DNA of 64,000 nucleotides from Phycisphaerales bacterium. GTDB lineage: Bacteria; Planctomycetota; Phycisphaerae; Phycisphaerales; SM1A02. Location of the stretch: assembly GCA_029245245.1 (NCBI GenBank), contig JAQWPT010000001.1:17948-81947 (forward strand), read 5' to 3'. A program made the translations under genes and the position numbers. The notes beneath the pieces were generated by a model. It did no database searches, was not told the DNA's origin, and saw only the letters and a program-made list of their open reading frames with translations. Below, in pieces: positions 41,311 through 50,365 of this stretch. Numbering within the stretch: position 1 is the first letter of the stretch; each line of letters begins with the position of its first letter.

Positions 41311-44300
41311 ATGCCCGGGAAGCTTGAACAACTGATCAACCGCCGCCCATTGATCATCGATGGGGCGATGGGATCGGCGCTCCAGCAGATGGATCTCACC
41401 GTCGAGGGTGACTACATCGGCAGGGAGAACTGCGTTGATCTCCTGGTCCGCTCGCGGCCGGAAGTCATCCAGTCGATCCACGAATCCTTTCTCGCCGTCG
41501 GCAGCGACGCGGTGGAAACCGACACGTTCGGGGCGAACCCGATCGTGCTGGCCGAGTTCGACGACGAAGTCTCCTCCTGGGCCCGAGCACTCAACCGGGA
41601 GGCGGCCGAGGTGGCGCGGGCCGCATGCGATGCACACGCGACGGCGGATGCTCCGCGGTTCGTGCTCGGCTCGATGGGGCCGGGTACGCGACTGATCACG
41701 CTGGGCCAGGTTCCATGGGAAGCGATGCTCGAGAGTTATGCCGAGCAGGCACGCGGACTGATCGATGGTGGGGTGGACGCGTTCCTCATAGAGACCTGCC
41801 AGGACCTGCTTCAGGTCAAGTGCGCGGTCAATGCCTGCCTCAAGGCCATGGAGGAAGCGGGCCGAACCCACGAAGACATTCCCATCATGGTGAGCGTGAC
41901 GATCGAGACCACCGGCACCATGCTGCTGGGAACGGAGATTGCTGCCGCAGTCAACGCACTTCGTTCCTACCCGATCTTCTCGCTCGGTCTCAACTGCGCG
42001 ACTGGTCCGCGGGAGATGACGGCCAACATCGAGCACCTGTCGCGTGCGTGGCCCAGGCGGATCTCGTGCGTGCCCAATGCCGGGCTGCCCGTACTCGTGG
42101 AAGGTCGCACGGAGTTTCCACTGCAGCCGCTGCCGCTTTCCGAAACCATCGGAGAGTTCATCGATCGCTACGGAGTCGACATCATCGGCGGCTGTTGCGG
42201 GACCCGCCCCGAGCACATTGAACTGCTGGCTGGCCAGGCCCGCAGTCGCCAGCGGGCCCGCCGTGATCATTCCGGCTGGACACCGGGGTGCGCAAGCCTC
42301 TACGCACCCGTGGACTACCGCCAGGAAGCATCCTTCTTCATCGTGGGGGAGCGTCTCAACGCATCGGGTTCACGCCGATTCAAGCGACTTCTTGAATCCG
42401 ACGACATCGATGAGATGGTATCGCTGGCCCGCCAGCAGGTTCGCGAGGGCGCCAACTGTCTTGACCTGAACGTCGACGCCACCGGGCGCGACAACGCCGC
42501 GGACATGGCCAGGATCGTCGAAAGCCTGGTCCGACAGGTCGACAAGCCGTTGATGCTCGACTCGACCCAGATTGCAACCATCGAGTCGGGACTTCGGCAC
42601 GCCGGTGGCAGATGCATCATCAACTCCGCGAACTTCGAGGATGGTGAGGAGAAGTTCGACCGGTTCTGCGAGTTGGCGAAGACCTTCGGGGCCGCGCTGG
42701 TCATTGGCACCATCGACGAAGACCCCGAAGCCGCCATGGCCCGGACAGCCGACCGCAAGGAGTCCATCGCTCGTCGTGCCATCGAGCGTGCCGTGGACAT
42801 TCACGGCCTCGCCGTCGAGGATCTGTTCATCGATCCGCTGGTCCTGCCCATCTCCACCGGAATGGACGATGATCGACGCAGCGCCCTGGAACTGATCGAC
42901 GGGGTTCGTCGCATCGCCTCGGCCTGGCCGACGATCCAGATCACATGCGGCCTCTCCAACTGCTCCTTCGGCCTCAAGCCGGCGGCACGCCAGGTGCTCA
43001 ACTCCGTGTTCCTCTGGGAACTCATGGATGCGGGCCTGACGTCGGCGATCGTGCATGCCTCCAAGATCCAGCCGATGAACCGTATCGATCCGGCTCGCAA
43101 GCAGGCGGCCCTGGACCTGATCTACGACCGCCGTGCGCTCTCGCACGGAGGCACCGGCCTGCCGGCGAACATCGAGAACGAGGACCACGATCCGCTGCAG
43201 GCGTTCATCGATCTCTTCGACGATGACGAGGGCACGGCAACGGACCGGGTCGAGCGGAAGCTGTCGCTCGAGGAATGGCTGCAGACGCACATCGTCGATG
43301 GCGAGAAGCAGGGGCTGATCGAGCACCTCGAAGAAGCGATGCAGAAGTACGCTCCGGTCGAAATCATCAACAATCACCTGCTCTCGGGCATGAAGACCGT
43401 CGGCGAGCTCTTCGGCTCCGGCCAGATGCAACTTCCCTTCGTCCTGCAGTCTGCGGAAGTCATGAAGATGGCCGTGACGCACCTGGAGCCCCACATGGAG
43501 AAGGTGGAGGGATCCACCCGCGGCCGCGTGGTGCTGGCGACGGTCAAGGGCGACGTGCACGACATCGGCAAGAATCTCGTGGACATCATTCTCAGCAACA
43601 ACGGCTGGACGGTGCACAACATCGGCATCAAGCAGCCCATTGAGGACATCGTCCAGGCCTGGCGTGAGACGGGAGCCGACGCCATCGGCATGTCAGGCCT
43701 CCTGGTCAAGAGCGTGATGGTGATGGAGGACAACCTCGCCGTGCTCAACGAGATGGGCATCGGAGTGCCGGTGCTGCTTGGTGGGGCGGCCCTGTCGCGG
43801 CACTACTGTGAGTCACACCTCCGCAACATCTACCAGGGGCCGCTGTACTACGGCAAGGACGCCTTTGATGGGCTGCGCATCTGCGATCTGCTGGCCGAGG
43901 GCAGGACCGAGGCCCTCGATGCCGAGATCGACCTGCGCCTGGCCAAGCGAGCGGCGGTGGAGACCCGCGTGAACGCCATGGCGGGCGATGGTGCCTCGGA
44001 TGCCGGGGACGGACAGACCATGGTGGCCGAACGCAGCGACGTGGCACGGGACATCCCGGTCCCGGGTGCACCGTTCTGGGGATCACGCCTCGTCGAGGAC
44101 ATTCCGTTGACCACCATCTACCCCTACGTGAACACCGTGGCCCTCTTTCGTGGGCAGTGGGGGTTCCGCAAGGGCGATCGATCCAAGGGCGATTACCAGC
44201 ACTACCTCGACGAGCAGGTGCAGCCGATCTTCGATCGCCTCAAGCAGTCGCTGGCTGAGGACGGCATCCTGCAACCGAAACTCGTCTATGGCTGGTACCC

Positions 44301-44853
44301 GGTGGCCGGTGACGGGGACGACCTGGTCGTCTTCGACCCGGAGGACCATGCGTCCGAGATCGAGCGATTCACCTTTCCCCGCCAGTCGAAGCGACGTCGA
44401 CTGTGCATCAGCGACTTCTTCCGCGACGCCGACAGCGGCGAGCGTGACGCGCTGGGCCTGTCCTGTGTGACCATGGGCAGCGAAGTCAGCGAGTTGGCAG
44501 CACGGCTCTTCGCCGACGACGCCTACCAGGAGTACCTCTACGTCCACGGCATGGGCGTGGAGTGCGCCGAGGCGCTGGCAGAACTCTGGCACAAGCGGAT
44601 GCGCGAGGAACTGGGCATCGACGGCGACGACAGTCCCCATGTCCGCGACCTCTTCACACAGACCTACCGCGGTAGCCGCTATTCATTCGGCTACCCGGCC
44701 TGCCCGGACATGAGCCACCAGGAGATCCTGTTCAGGCTCCTGGAGCCCGATCGCATCGGGTGTACGTTGACGGAGAACTGGCAGATCGATCCCGAGCAGA
44801 GCACCTCGGCGATCATCGTGCACCATCCCGAGGCGAAGTACTTCAACGTCTGA
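41311..44853 (+). CDS. metH: Cobalamin-dependent methionine synthase
   Basis: Transfers a methyl group from methyltetrahydrofolate to homocysteine through bound cobalamin. All four modules are present in 1180 residues (about 1200-1260 is usual). The homocysteine domain (1-310) has zinc cysteines in GLNCATGP (about 228) and GGCCGT (about 293). The pterin domain (340-600) includes INSANFEDGEEKF. The B12 domain contains the cap (about 650-740), DVHDIGKN with the cobalt-ligand histidine (H750) and the GMSGLLVKS and GGAALSR loops. The SAM-dependent reactivation domain (about 900-1180) has YGWYPV and YRGSRYSFGYPACPDMSHQ. No cobalamin or SAM riboswitch is recognisable in the 141-base leader. A terminator follows at 44871-44895. 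Confidence 0.98.
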   Translation: MPGKLEQLINRRPLIIDGAMGSALQQMDLTVEGDYIGRENCVDLLVRSRPEVIQSIHESFLAVGSDAVETDTFGANPIVLAEFDDEVSSWARALNREAAEVARAACDAHATADAPRFVLGSMGPGTRLITLGQVPWEAMLESYAEQARGLIDGGVDAFLIETCQDLLQVKCAVNACLKAMEEAGRTHEDIPIMVSVTIETTGTMLLGTEIAAAVNALRSYPIFSLGLNCATGPREMTANIEHLSRAWPRRISCVPNAGLPVLVEGRTEFPLQPLPLSETIGEFIDRYGVDIIGGCCGTRPEHIELLAGQARSRQRARRDHSGWTPGCASLYAPVDYRQEASFFIVGERLNASGSRRFKRLLESDDIDEMVSLARQQVREGANCLDLNVDATGRDNAADMARIVESLVRQVDKPLMLDSTQIATIESGLRHAGGRCIINSANFEDGEEKFDRFCELAKTFGAALVIGTIDEDPEAAMARTADRKESIARRAIERAVDIHGLAVEDLFIDPLVLPISTGMDDDRRSALELIDGVRRIASAWPTIQITCGLSNCSFGLKPAARQVLNSVFLWELMDAGLTSAIVHASKIQPMNRIDPARKQAALDLIYDRRALSHGGTGLPANIENEDHDPLQAFIDLFDDDEGTATDRVERKLSLEEWLQTHIVDGEKQGLIEHLEEAMQKYAPVEIINNHLLSGMKTVGELFGSGQMQLPFVLQSAEVMKMAVTHLEPHMEKVEGSTRGRVVLATVKGDVHDIGKNLVDIILSNNGWTVHNIGIKQPIEDIVQAWRETGADAIGMSGLLVKSVMVMEDNLAVLNEMGIGVPVLLGGAALSRHYCESHLRNIYQGPLYYGKDAFDGLRICDLLAEGRTEALDAEIDLRLAKRAAVETRVNAMAGDGASDAGDGQTMVAERSDVARDIPVPGAPFWGSRLVEDIPLTTIYPYVNTVALFRGQWGFRKGDRSKGDYQHYLDEQVQPIFDRLKQSLAEDGILQPKLVYGWYPVAGDGDDLVVFDPEDHASEIERFTFPRQSKRRRLCISDFFRDADSGERDALGLSCVTMGSEVSELAARLFADDAYQEYLYVHGMGVECAEALAELWHKRMREELGIDGDDSPHVRDLFTQTYRGSRYSFGYPACPDMSHQEILFRLLEPDRIGCTLTENWQIDPEQSTSAIIVHHPEAKYFNV

Positions 44854-44870
44854 GGGTGCGTGCAACGCGT

Positions 44871-44895
44871 GCATCGCACTCGTGGGATGCTTTTT
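44871..44895 (+). terminator. Probable intrinsic terminator after metH
   Basis: GCATC (44871-44875) and CAC pair with GTG and GATGC (44886-44890) around a small loop, with one mismatch, followed directly by TTTTT. It lies 18 bases after the metH stop. Confidence 0.6.
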
Positions 44896-44954
44896 CAGTA
44901 TGTTTGAAGCAGAGCAACATCTGTTTCCCCGGTCATATTTGTGGAGGGCATCAC

Positions 44955-45485
44955 ATGATGACGGTACTCGCAGCGGCTCAGGATCCCAATGTGTCCAACG
45001 CCGCATTTGAAGGCACACTCGAATCAGGCGCATTTGTAGTTGGCATGATTGTCGTGCTTGCCATCATGCTCGGCATCTTTTGTCTTCTCAACTGGCTCAT
45101 CGTCGATGCAGCCAAGGCGGCTGCGCCGGAACAGCGAACAATGAAGCCGGGACTGTTCTGGCTGATGTTGATACCGCTGTTCAATATCTTCTGGGCGTTC
45201 AAGGCCATGCCCGCCGTATCGGACTCACTCAAGGCAACCCTTGATGCCAAGGGGCAGGCGGGCGGAGATGCGGGACGTTTCGTCGGCCTCCTCTTTGCCT
45301 GGATCGCTGTAGTTCACGTGCTCGTAATCATCGTCACAGGACAACCGCCTTTCGGAGAAGGCAAGTCAGGCACGGATCCTGCCGTCCTGATCTCAGCACT
45401 CCTGACACTGGTCAATCTCGTCCTCATCATCGTCTATACGGTCATGGTTCGCAGGGCCAGGAAGATGATCATCTCTGCCGGATGA
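44955..45485 (+). CDS. Small integral membrane protein of unknown function
   Basis: A 176-residue protein with four predicted helices: VVGMIVVLAIMLGIFCLLNWLI, FWLMLIPLFNIFWAFKAMP, FVGLLFAWIAVVHVLVIIV and AVLISALLTLVNLVLIIVYTVM. The segment LIPLFNIFWAFKAMPAVSDSLKATLD, a helix followed by an amphipathic segment, is seen in membrane proteins that often accompany or are fused to GYF_2 (DUF4339) domains. A free-standing GYF_2-like gene lies 760 bases downstream. The start at 44955 has GGAGGG seven bases upstream. Function is unknown. Confidence 0.75.
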   Translation: MMTVLAAAQDPNVSNAAFEGTLESGAFVVGMIVVLAIMLGIFCLLNWLIVDAAKAAAPEQRTMKPGLFWLMLIPLFNIFWAFKAMPAVSDSLKATLDAKGQAGGDAGRFVGLLFAWIAVVHVLVIIVTGQPPFGEGKSGTDPAVLISALLTLVNLVLIIVYTVMVRRARKMIISAG

Positions 45486-45498
45486 GCAAAGGGGCTGG

Positions 45499-46110
45499 TC
45501 ATGGGGTGTCGTGCACATGCGTTCGCTTGCCGGCCCACTCACTGAGCAGTTCGACCGCGACCTGGGTCCCGATGCCCGCGGCGATGGCGAACTGGCTGGA
45601 GCCGCCGGCGAGCAGGCCCGCGACATGCAGGTCCGTCTCGATGCGGTAGCAGCCGTCGTGGGGGAGGTGGATGCGGTCCGGCTTGCCTCCACGGGGATGC
45701 TGCTGGGGCATGTGGTCGAGGCCCTCGACGTCCCATCGCTTGTAGCCCGTTGCGATGACAAGACTCATGGCGATGACCTCTTCGCCGCTCTCGAGGGTGG
45801 CGATGAACCGACCGCCGGGCAGTCGCTCGGCTCGCTGGACGGTACCGCGGAGCATGGTGGCACAGTCGTACTGCTGCAACTGGTCCTCCAGCCCGGACAG
45901 CAGGTCCGAGCCGAGGGTGCCTGGTGGGACACCTGGAGCATTGAAGAGCTTTGCCTTGTGCAGGTCCGAGGTGCCGTCGTCGACGATCACGATTCGACGG
46001 TCATTGAACCAGTTTTTTCCCCGGGCAGAGGCCAGCGTGATGGCGCAGGAGAGTCCCCCGGCACCGCCGCCGATGATCAGCACGTCGGCAGGATGTGTGC
46101 GGGCGGGCAT
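45499..46110 (-). CDS. Shortened FAD-dependent thioredoxin-reductase-like protein
   Basis: A 203-residue flavoprotein-like protein. The FAD dinucleotide motif is intact (VLIIGGGAGGLSCAITLA), as are the mid-protein LVIATGYKRW and the C-terminal DLHVAGLLAGGSSQFAIAAGIGTQVA, which matches the GD-type FAD-binding end of thioredoxin reductases. Normal members have about 310 residues; the NAD(P)H-binding domain and its CxxC redox pair, which lie between those motifs, are missing. It may take electrons from a partner or use an organic substrate, as reported for other CxxC-less TrxR-like oxidases. The substrate is unknown. Confidence 0.75.
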   Translation of the reverse strand: MPARTHPADVLIIGGGAGGLSCAITLASARGKNWFNDRRIVIVDDGTSDLHKAKLFNAPGVPPGTLGSDLLSGLEDQLQQYDCATMLRGTVQRAERLPGGRFIATLESGEEVIAMSLVIATGYKRWDVEGLDHMPQQHPRGGKPDRIHLPHDGCYRIETDLHVAGLLAGGSSQFAIAAGIGTQVAVELLSEWAGKRTHVHDTP

Positions 46111-46245
46111 GGATGCAGTTTACTGGGCAAGGATGGGGGTTGAATTCAGGGTGAAGATTGTAGAATATTGGTTGATCAGAAGGCAAGAAGGGACGTTTTC
46201 TGATCGTTGCACCAGTGAAGTCGCTCTGGATACGGAGATAGGATC

Positions 46246-46428
46246 ATGCGGACATTCAATCTCAAGATCAGGGACTCGAAAGAGGTCTTCTACGACCTTT
46301 CCCTCGAGGAACTCAAGCGTATGGCTGACGGGGGTGAAATCACCCGCGAGGACGAGGTCCGTGAGGATGGCCATACGACCTGGCACAAGGCGGCCACGGT
46401 CAAGGGGCTTCTTGAAACCAAGTCGTGA
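46246..46428 (+). CDS. Small GYF_2 (DUF4339)-like domain protein
   Basis: A 60-residue protein made of little more than one GYF_2-like domain: YDLSLEELKRMADGGEITRE, followed by the turn and the tryptophan in TTWHKAATVKGL. Such domains usually bind proline-rich peptides or sit at the end of membrane proteins. The start has GGAGATAGGATC directly before the ATG, a good ribosome-binding site. TTGAAT (46140) and TAGAAT (46161), 15 bases apart, form a marginal promoter upstream. The binding partner is unknown; proline-rich proteins exist in this window (for example the GspC-like protein) but no link is shown. Confidence 0.7.
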   Translation: MRTFNLKIRDSKEVFYDLSLEELKRMADGGEITREDEVREDGHTTWHKAATVKGLLETKS

Positions 46429-46484
46429 GTTCCTGTGACCGCTCGATGAGTCGGGTTCGCTCATGGGGGCGAAGCGACTGGCGA

Positions 46485-47672
46485 TTACTCCGCCTCGTGC
46501 TTGTCCGTCGCGTTCACCGGAACGACAACCGTACGCAACCTCGTTGCATCATCCTGAACACCGGTCCAGGCGATCAGGAGACGATCCGGAGCGTTTGGTG
46601 CCATGGCGATCCGCGGGATGCCGCTGCGGCGGTTGCCCTCGATGGCGACGATCTTTCGAGCCGGTTGAGCAGCGCCGTCGCGTCCCATGGTTCGGAGCAT
46701 CACGCTGCCGCCTTCATCATGACTGCGGATCCAGCTGATCGCGGCACGGCCGTCGGGAAGAAGGACCAGGTCCACGCGGCCGATGGCCCCGTCGCCGTCG
46801 ACTTGAATCGGGGTATCGAAGGTTGCGCCGGAGTCCGCTGAGAACGCCACCCAGACTCCGGCTCGATCCGGTGCACCGGTAAACCATGCAGCGGCGACGT
46901 CCGAGCCACGCGTGTCCAGGGCAGGTCCGTTGACCGGGCAGCCGGCGATCGACCATTCGTCCGAGTGCAGCATCGTGCCCGGCTCGTAGTTGTTCGACGC
47001 GCGAAGGAGTTCGATGTCGCGTACTTCCTCCCGGGTACGGTCACGCACCAGCACGATCGGGCCGCTCGGGGTCGACGCGGCCGCCGTCGGGCAGCACTCG
47101 CAGACCATGTCGTCGATCACGCGACTCTCGCCCACACGATCAGTGATCATCGCGGTCCTGAGGTTCATCACGCCGCTGCCGTGACCGTGATCGTGCGCAT
47201 CGTCTGTCATCTCCCGCCCATCGAGCCAGAACGCGTGCACTCCGTCCTGGTCCGGGACGAGACTGACGAATCCGTGTTCGGACATGGTGCGATCGTCGTT
47301 GAGGGTGCCCAGGTGCGTCCACGTGCTCCCGTCCAGGGAGCGGGCGATGGCGATGTCGTACGCGTAGGTGCCGGAGCCGGATTTCTGCAGCCAGGTCGCG
47401 GTCCACGCATCGTCTCCCCGGACCACCACCGGGACGTCGGCCCAGTTGGCGAAGAAGTCGTTCCGCTGCACGACCGTTGCGGGTGGAGACCATTGGTTGC
47501 CGTCGAAGGTCGAAAGCTGCAGTCGCATCACCATCGAGTCACCCTCGGGGGCAGCCGGTTCAAGCCAGCTCAGCAGTACGCCCTCGTTGGTGGAAGCCAT
47601 GTGCGGCGCCATCGCGCCGGGAATGGCTGGTGGATCGATGAATGCCAATGCAAGCAGGAGGGGTGTGAGCAT
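46485..47672 (-). CDS. Exported sialidase-fold (BNR-like) protein of unknown substrate
   Basis: A 395-residue protein with a short signal-like start (MLTPLLLALAFIDPP). The body consists of repeated four-strand blades with Asp-box-like turns: SLDGSTWTHLGTL, AFSADSGATFDTPIQV and VLLPDGRAAISWI, as in sialidase/BNR propellers. The cysteine motif VCECCPTAA (about residue 190) is conserved in a group of bacterial sialidase-like proteins with unclear function. Sialidase catalytic residues cannot be assigned from sequence alone, so enzymatic activity is uncertain. It lies 33 bases downstream of glyQS on the same strand and may be read from that transcript. Confidence 0.65.
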   Translation of the reverse strand: MLTPLLLALAFIDPPAIPGAMAPHMASTNEGVLLSWLEPAAPEGDSMVMRLQLSTFDGNQWSPPATVVQRNDFFANWADVPVVVRGDDAWTATWLQKSGSGTYAYDIAIARSLDGSTWTHLGTLNDDRTMSEHGFVSLVPDQDGVHAFWLDGREMTDDAHDHGHGSGVMNLRTAMITDRVGESRVIDDMVCECCPTAAASTPSGPIVLVRDRTREEVRDIELLRASNNYEPGTMLHSDEWSIAGCPVNGPALDTRGSDVAAAWFTGAPDRAGVWVAFSADSGATFDTPIQVDGDGAIGRVDLVLLPDGRAAISWIRSHDEGGSVMLRTMGRDGAAQPARKIVAIEGNRRSGIPRIAMAPNAPDRLLIAWTGVQDDATRLRTVVVPVNATDKHEAE

Positions 47673-47705
47673 CTGCCCAGTGTATCCCCGCCGGTCTCGT
47701 CGTGA

Positions 47706-49229
47706 TCAGAGACGCTCGGCGAGCCACGCCTCGACCGAGTCGATGCCGATGCGTTCCTGCTCGAGGCTGTCGCGGTGCCGGATGGTGACGGTCTGGTCCG
47801 ACAGCGTGTCGCTGTCGATCGTGAAGCACCAGGGGCAGCCGGCCTCGTCCATGCGGGCATAGCGTTTACCGATGGACTGCTTGGCGTCGTACTGCACCGG
47901 CCAGCGGCGGCGCAGTTGTTCGTGGAGTTTCTTCGCCACCTCCGGCATGCCGTCCTTGTTGACCAGCGGGAAGATCGCGGCCTTGATCGGCGCCAGTCTC
48001 GGATTGAAGGCCATGTATACCTTGCTCGCGCGTTCCGGGTCCGGCGTGTAGGCCTCGCACAGCATTGCCAGGGTGCCACGGGAGAGACCGGCCGAGGGCT
48101 CGATCACGTGCGGCAGGTAGCGTTCGTTCCGAGCCTGGTCGAAGTAGGCCAGTTTCTTCTTCGAAAACTCCTCGTGCCGACGGAGGTCGTAGTCGCCGCG
48201 GTGGGCGACTCCCTCGAGTTCACCGAAGCCGGGAGCCGTGAACGGGAAGCGGTACTCCACGTCGAAGGTGCCGCAGCCCTCCTTGGCGTAGTGAGCGAGT
48301 TCATCCGCGTCGTGCCTGCGCATCAGGACGTTGTCACTGGTGAGGCCGAGTGATTCCCACCAGGCCCGGCGGACATCGCACCAGAACTCGAACCACTGTT
48401 CGGCGTCGTCGCCATGGCAGAACCACTCGATCTCCATCTGCTCGAACTCGCGGGAGCGGAAGATGAAGTTCCGGGGGGTGACCTCGTTGCGGAAGGCCTT
48501 GCCGACCTGCGCGATGCCGAAGGGGACCTTCACCCGCATGGTGTCGACCACGTTGTTGAAGTTCAGGAAGATGCCCTGGGCCGTTTCCGGCCGCAGGTAG
48601 GCGGCGCTGTCGTCATCCTGCACCGCGCCCACGAACGTCTTGAACATCAGGTTGAACTGGCGGGGTTCGGTGAGCGTGCCGACGGTCTTGACGTGGGGAC
48701 CGACGGTGACCGCGATCTCGTCGGTCGAAAGTTCGGTGAAGGGGCAGGTGTCGATCTCGGAGTCATCAAGGTCACGCTTGACGTACTTGCCCAGCTTCTT
48801 CCTGGCCGCCGCGAGGGACTCGTCGTCGTTCTCGATGTACGCGTAGATCTGGCCGGCGTCGTCTCCCTTGGCGCCCAGGCACAGCAGGTGGTCGGCGCGA
48901 TACCGGCTCTTTGTTTCACGGCAGTCGACCATCGGGTCGTTGAACCCTCCGACATGTCCGGATGCCTCCCAGACCCTGGGGTTCTGGATGATCGACGAGT
49001 CGAGACCGACGATCGAGACCGGTTCGCCGTCGGGTCCAACCGGTGGGCAGCGCACCATGTCGTGCCACCAGGCGTCTCGCAGGTTGTTCTTGAGTTCGGT
49101 TCCCAGCGGACCGTAGTCCCAGAAGCCGTTGAGGCCCCCGTAGATCTCGGAAGCGGGGTAGATGAAACCGCGTCGCTTGCAGAGCGCGACGAGATCGTCC
49201 ATTGAGAATGTCGTGGTGGTGTCGGTCAT
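47706..49229 (-). CDS. glyQS: Glycyl-tRNA synthetase, dimeric type
   Basis: Charges tRNA-Gly. The 507-residue chain is the alpha2 (archaeal/eukaryotic-like and Bacillota-like) form, not the alpha2beta2 form of E. coli. The N-terminus LVALCKRRGFIYPASEIYGG with GFWDYGPLG is diagnostic. Class II motif 2 is AFRNEVTPRNFIFRSREFEQ and motif 3 is PSAGLSRGTLAMLCEAY. The C-terminal anticodon-binding domain follows (APIKAAIFPLVNKDGMPEVA to VTIRHRDSLEQERI). Length is normal. Confidence 0.97.
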   Translation of the reverse strand: MTDTTTTFSMDDLVALCKRRGFIYPASEIYGGLNGFWDYGPLGTELKNNLRDAWWHDMVRCPPVGPDGEPVSIVGLDSSIIQNPRVWEASGHVGGFNDPMVDCRETKSRYRADHLLCLGAKGDDAGQIYAYIENDDESLAAARKKLGKYVKRDLDDSEIDTCPFTELSTDEIAVTVGPHVKTVGTLTEPRQFNLMFKTFVGAVQDDDSAAYLRPETAQGIFLNFNNVVDTMRVKVPFGIAQVGKAFRNEVTPRNFIFRSREFEQMEIEWFCHGDDAEQWFEFWCDVRRAWWESLGLTSDNVLMRRHDADELAHYAKEGCGTFDVEYRFPFTAPGFGELEGVAHRGDYDLRRHEEFSKKKLAYFDQARNERYLPHVIEPSAGLSRGTLAMLCEAYTPDPERASKVYMAFNPRLAPIKAAIFPLVNKDGMPEVAKKLHEQLRRRWPVQYDAKQSIGKRYARMDEAGCPWCFTIDSDTLSDQTVTIRHRDSLEQERIGIDSVEAWLAERL

Positions 49230-49260
49230 GGGAAGCCCATGATACGTCGCAGGCGATGCC

Positions 49261-50307
49261 TCAGGAACTGGTGGCCCGGGTTCGCCGGTTCACGGCCAGG
49301 TGTACGGCCAGGCGGATGGCGGCTTCCATCGATCCGGCATCGGCTTGCCCGGTGCCGGCGATGTCGTAGGCGGTGCCGTGGTCCGGGCTGGTACGGATGA
49401 TGGGCAGGCCCACCGTCCAGTTCACCGCAGTGCGATGCTGGACGAGTTTCATCGGGATCAGGCCCTGGTCGTGGTACATCGCCACCACCAGGTCCCAGCG
49501 GCCCTCGAGGGCCTGTCGGAAGACGACATCGGCGGGGAAGGGGCCGTTGGCGTCGATGCCGGCATCACGGGCCATGCGGACCGCCGGTTCGATCACCCGC
49601 TGCTCCTCGTCTCCCATGAGTCCCTGTTCCCCGGCGTGGGGGTTCAGTCCCGCGACTGCGATCCGCGGGGAGGGGATTCCCAACTCCCGACAGGCATGGT
49701 GGCCGAGGTCGATCGGATCGAAGACGCGGCCGATGGTCAGGAGGTTCCGAAGTTCCATCAGCGGTACGTGGATGGTCGCAAGAATCACGCGGAGCTTCGG
49801 GGACTCGAAACACATGGCGGTGCGCCGGCTCCGGGTGCGATGGGCAAGCAGTTCGGTGTGGCCGGGCCAGGTGTGATCGGCCATGCGCCAGGCCTGCTTG
49901 TTGATCGGGGCGGTGACCATGGCGTCGATGGCGGCGGGATCATCCGGGGTCCGCATCGCATCGGCGATGGTGGCGTCGACCCACAGCTTGGAGGCGTGGC
50001 CACCACGTCGCGTCGGTTCCGCCGGGAGCCGCATGAGCAGTCCGCCGTGATCATGGTCGCGCACGATGACATCTCCACCGGCGCCCGCGATCAGGTCGGG
50101 GTTGTCCGCGGGAACACGCTGCCAGAACGGTTCGATCTCGAGTCGATCGGCGGCGAGGGTCAGCAGGTCGTTGGCACCATGGATCACGAAGCGGGCGCTG
50201 CGCCGGACGTCGGAGTTGGCCAGGGCCTTGACGATGATCTCCGGTCCGATGCCGGCCGGGTCGCCCATGCTCAGGCCCACTACGGGCCGCTGGTTGTCGT
50301 GGGACAT
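49261..50307 (-). CDS. pdxA: 4-hydroxythreonine-4-phosphate dehydrogenase
   Basis: Catalyses an NAD-dependent step of pyridoxal-5'-phosphate synthesis by the DXP-dependent route. The N-terminal GLSMGDPAGIGPEIIVKAL is diagnostic. Metal-ligand histidines appear in WPGHTELLAHRT, DLGHHACRELG and VAMYHDQGLIPMKL. ISRIAVAGLNPHAGE-type sequence is present as RIAVAGLNPHAGEQGLMG. The start at 50307 (MSHDNQ) has GGAG six bases upstream; ATGs at 50313 and 50319 are alternatives. About 348 residues, slightly above the usual 330. A 58-base gap with an inverted repeat separates it from a divergent gene. Confidence 0.96.
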   Translation of the reverse strand: MSHDNQRPVVGLSMGDPAGIGPEIIVKALANSDVRRSARFVIHGANDLLTLAADRLEIEPFWQRVPADNPDLIAGAGGDVIVRDHDHGGLLMRLPAEPTRRGGHASKLWVDATIADAMRTPDDPAAIDAMVTAPINKQAWRMADHTWPGHTELLAHRTRSRRTAMCFESPKLRVILATIHVPLMELRNLLTIGRVFDPIDLGHHACRELGIPSPRIAVAGLNPHAGEQGLMGDEEQRVIEPAVRMARDAGIDANGPFPADVVFRQALEGRWDLVVAMYHDQGLIPMKLVQHRTAVNWTVGLPIIRTSPDHGTAYDIAGTGQADAGSMEAAIRLAVHLAVNRRTRATSS

Positions 50308-50348
50308 TCCCATCTCCATATCGTAGCCCGGTCCGGGCAGAAGGTCGG

Positions 50349-50363
50349 GTGCATATCATGCAC
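50349..50363. promoter_or_regulatory. Perfect inverted repeat between divergent genes
   Basis: GTGCAT-ATC-ATGCAC is a perfect 6-bp inverted repeat two bases before the ATG at 50366, in the 58-base divergent gap between pdxA and the next gene. It could be an operator acting on one or both genes. This rests on symmetry and position alone. Confidence 0.3.
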
Positions 50364-50365
50364 TC

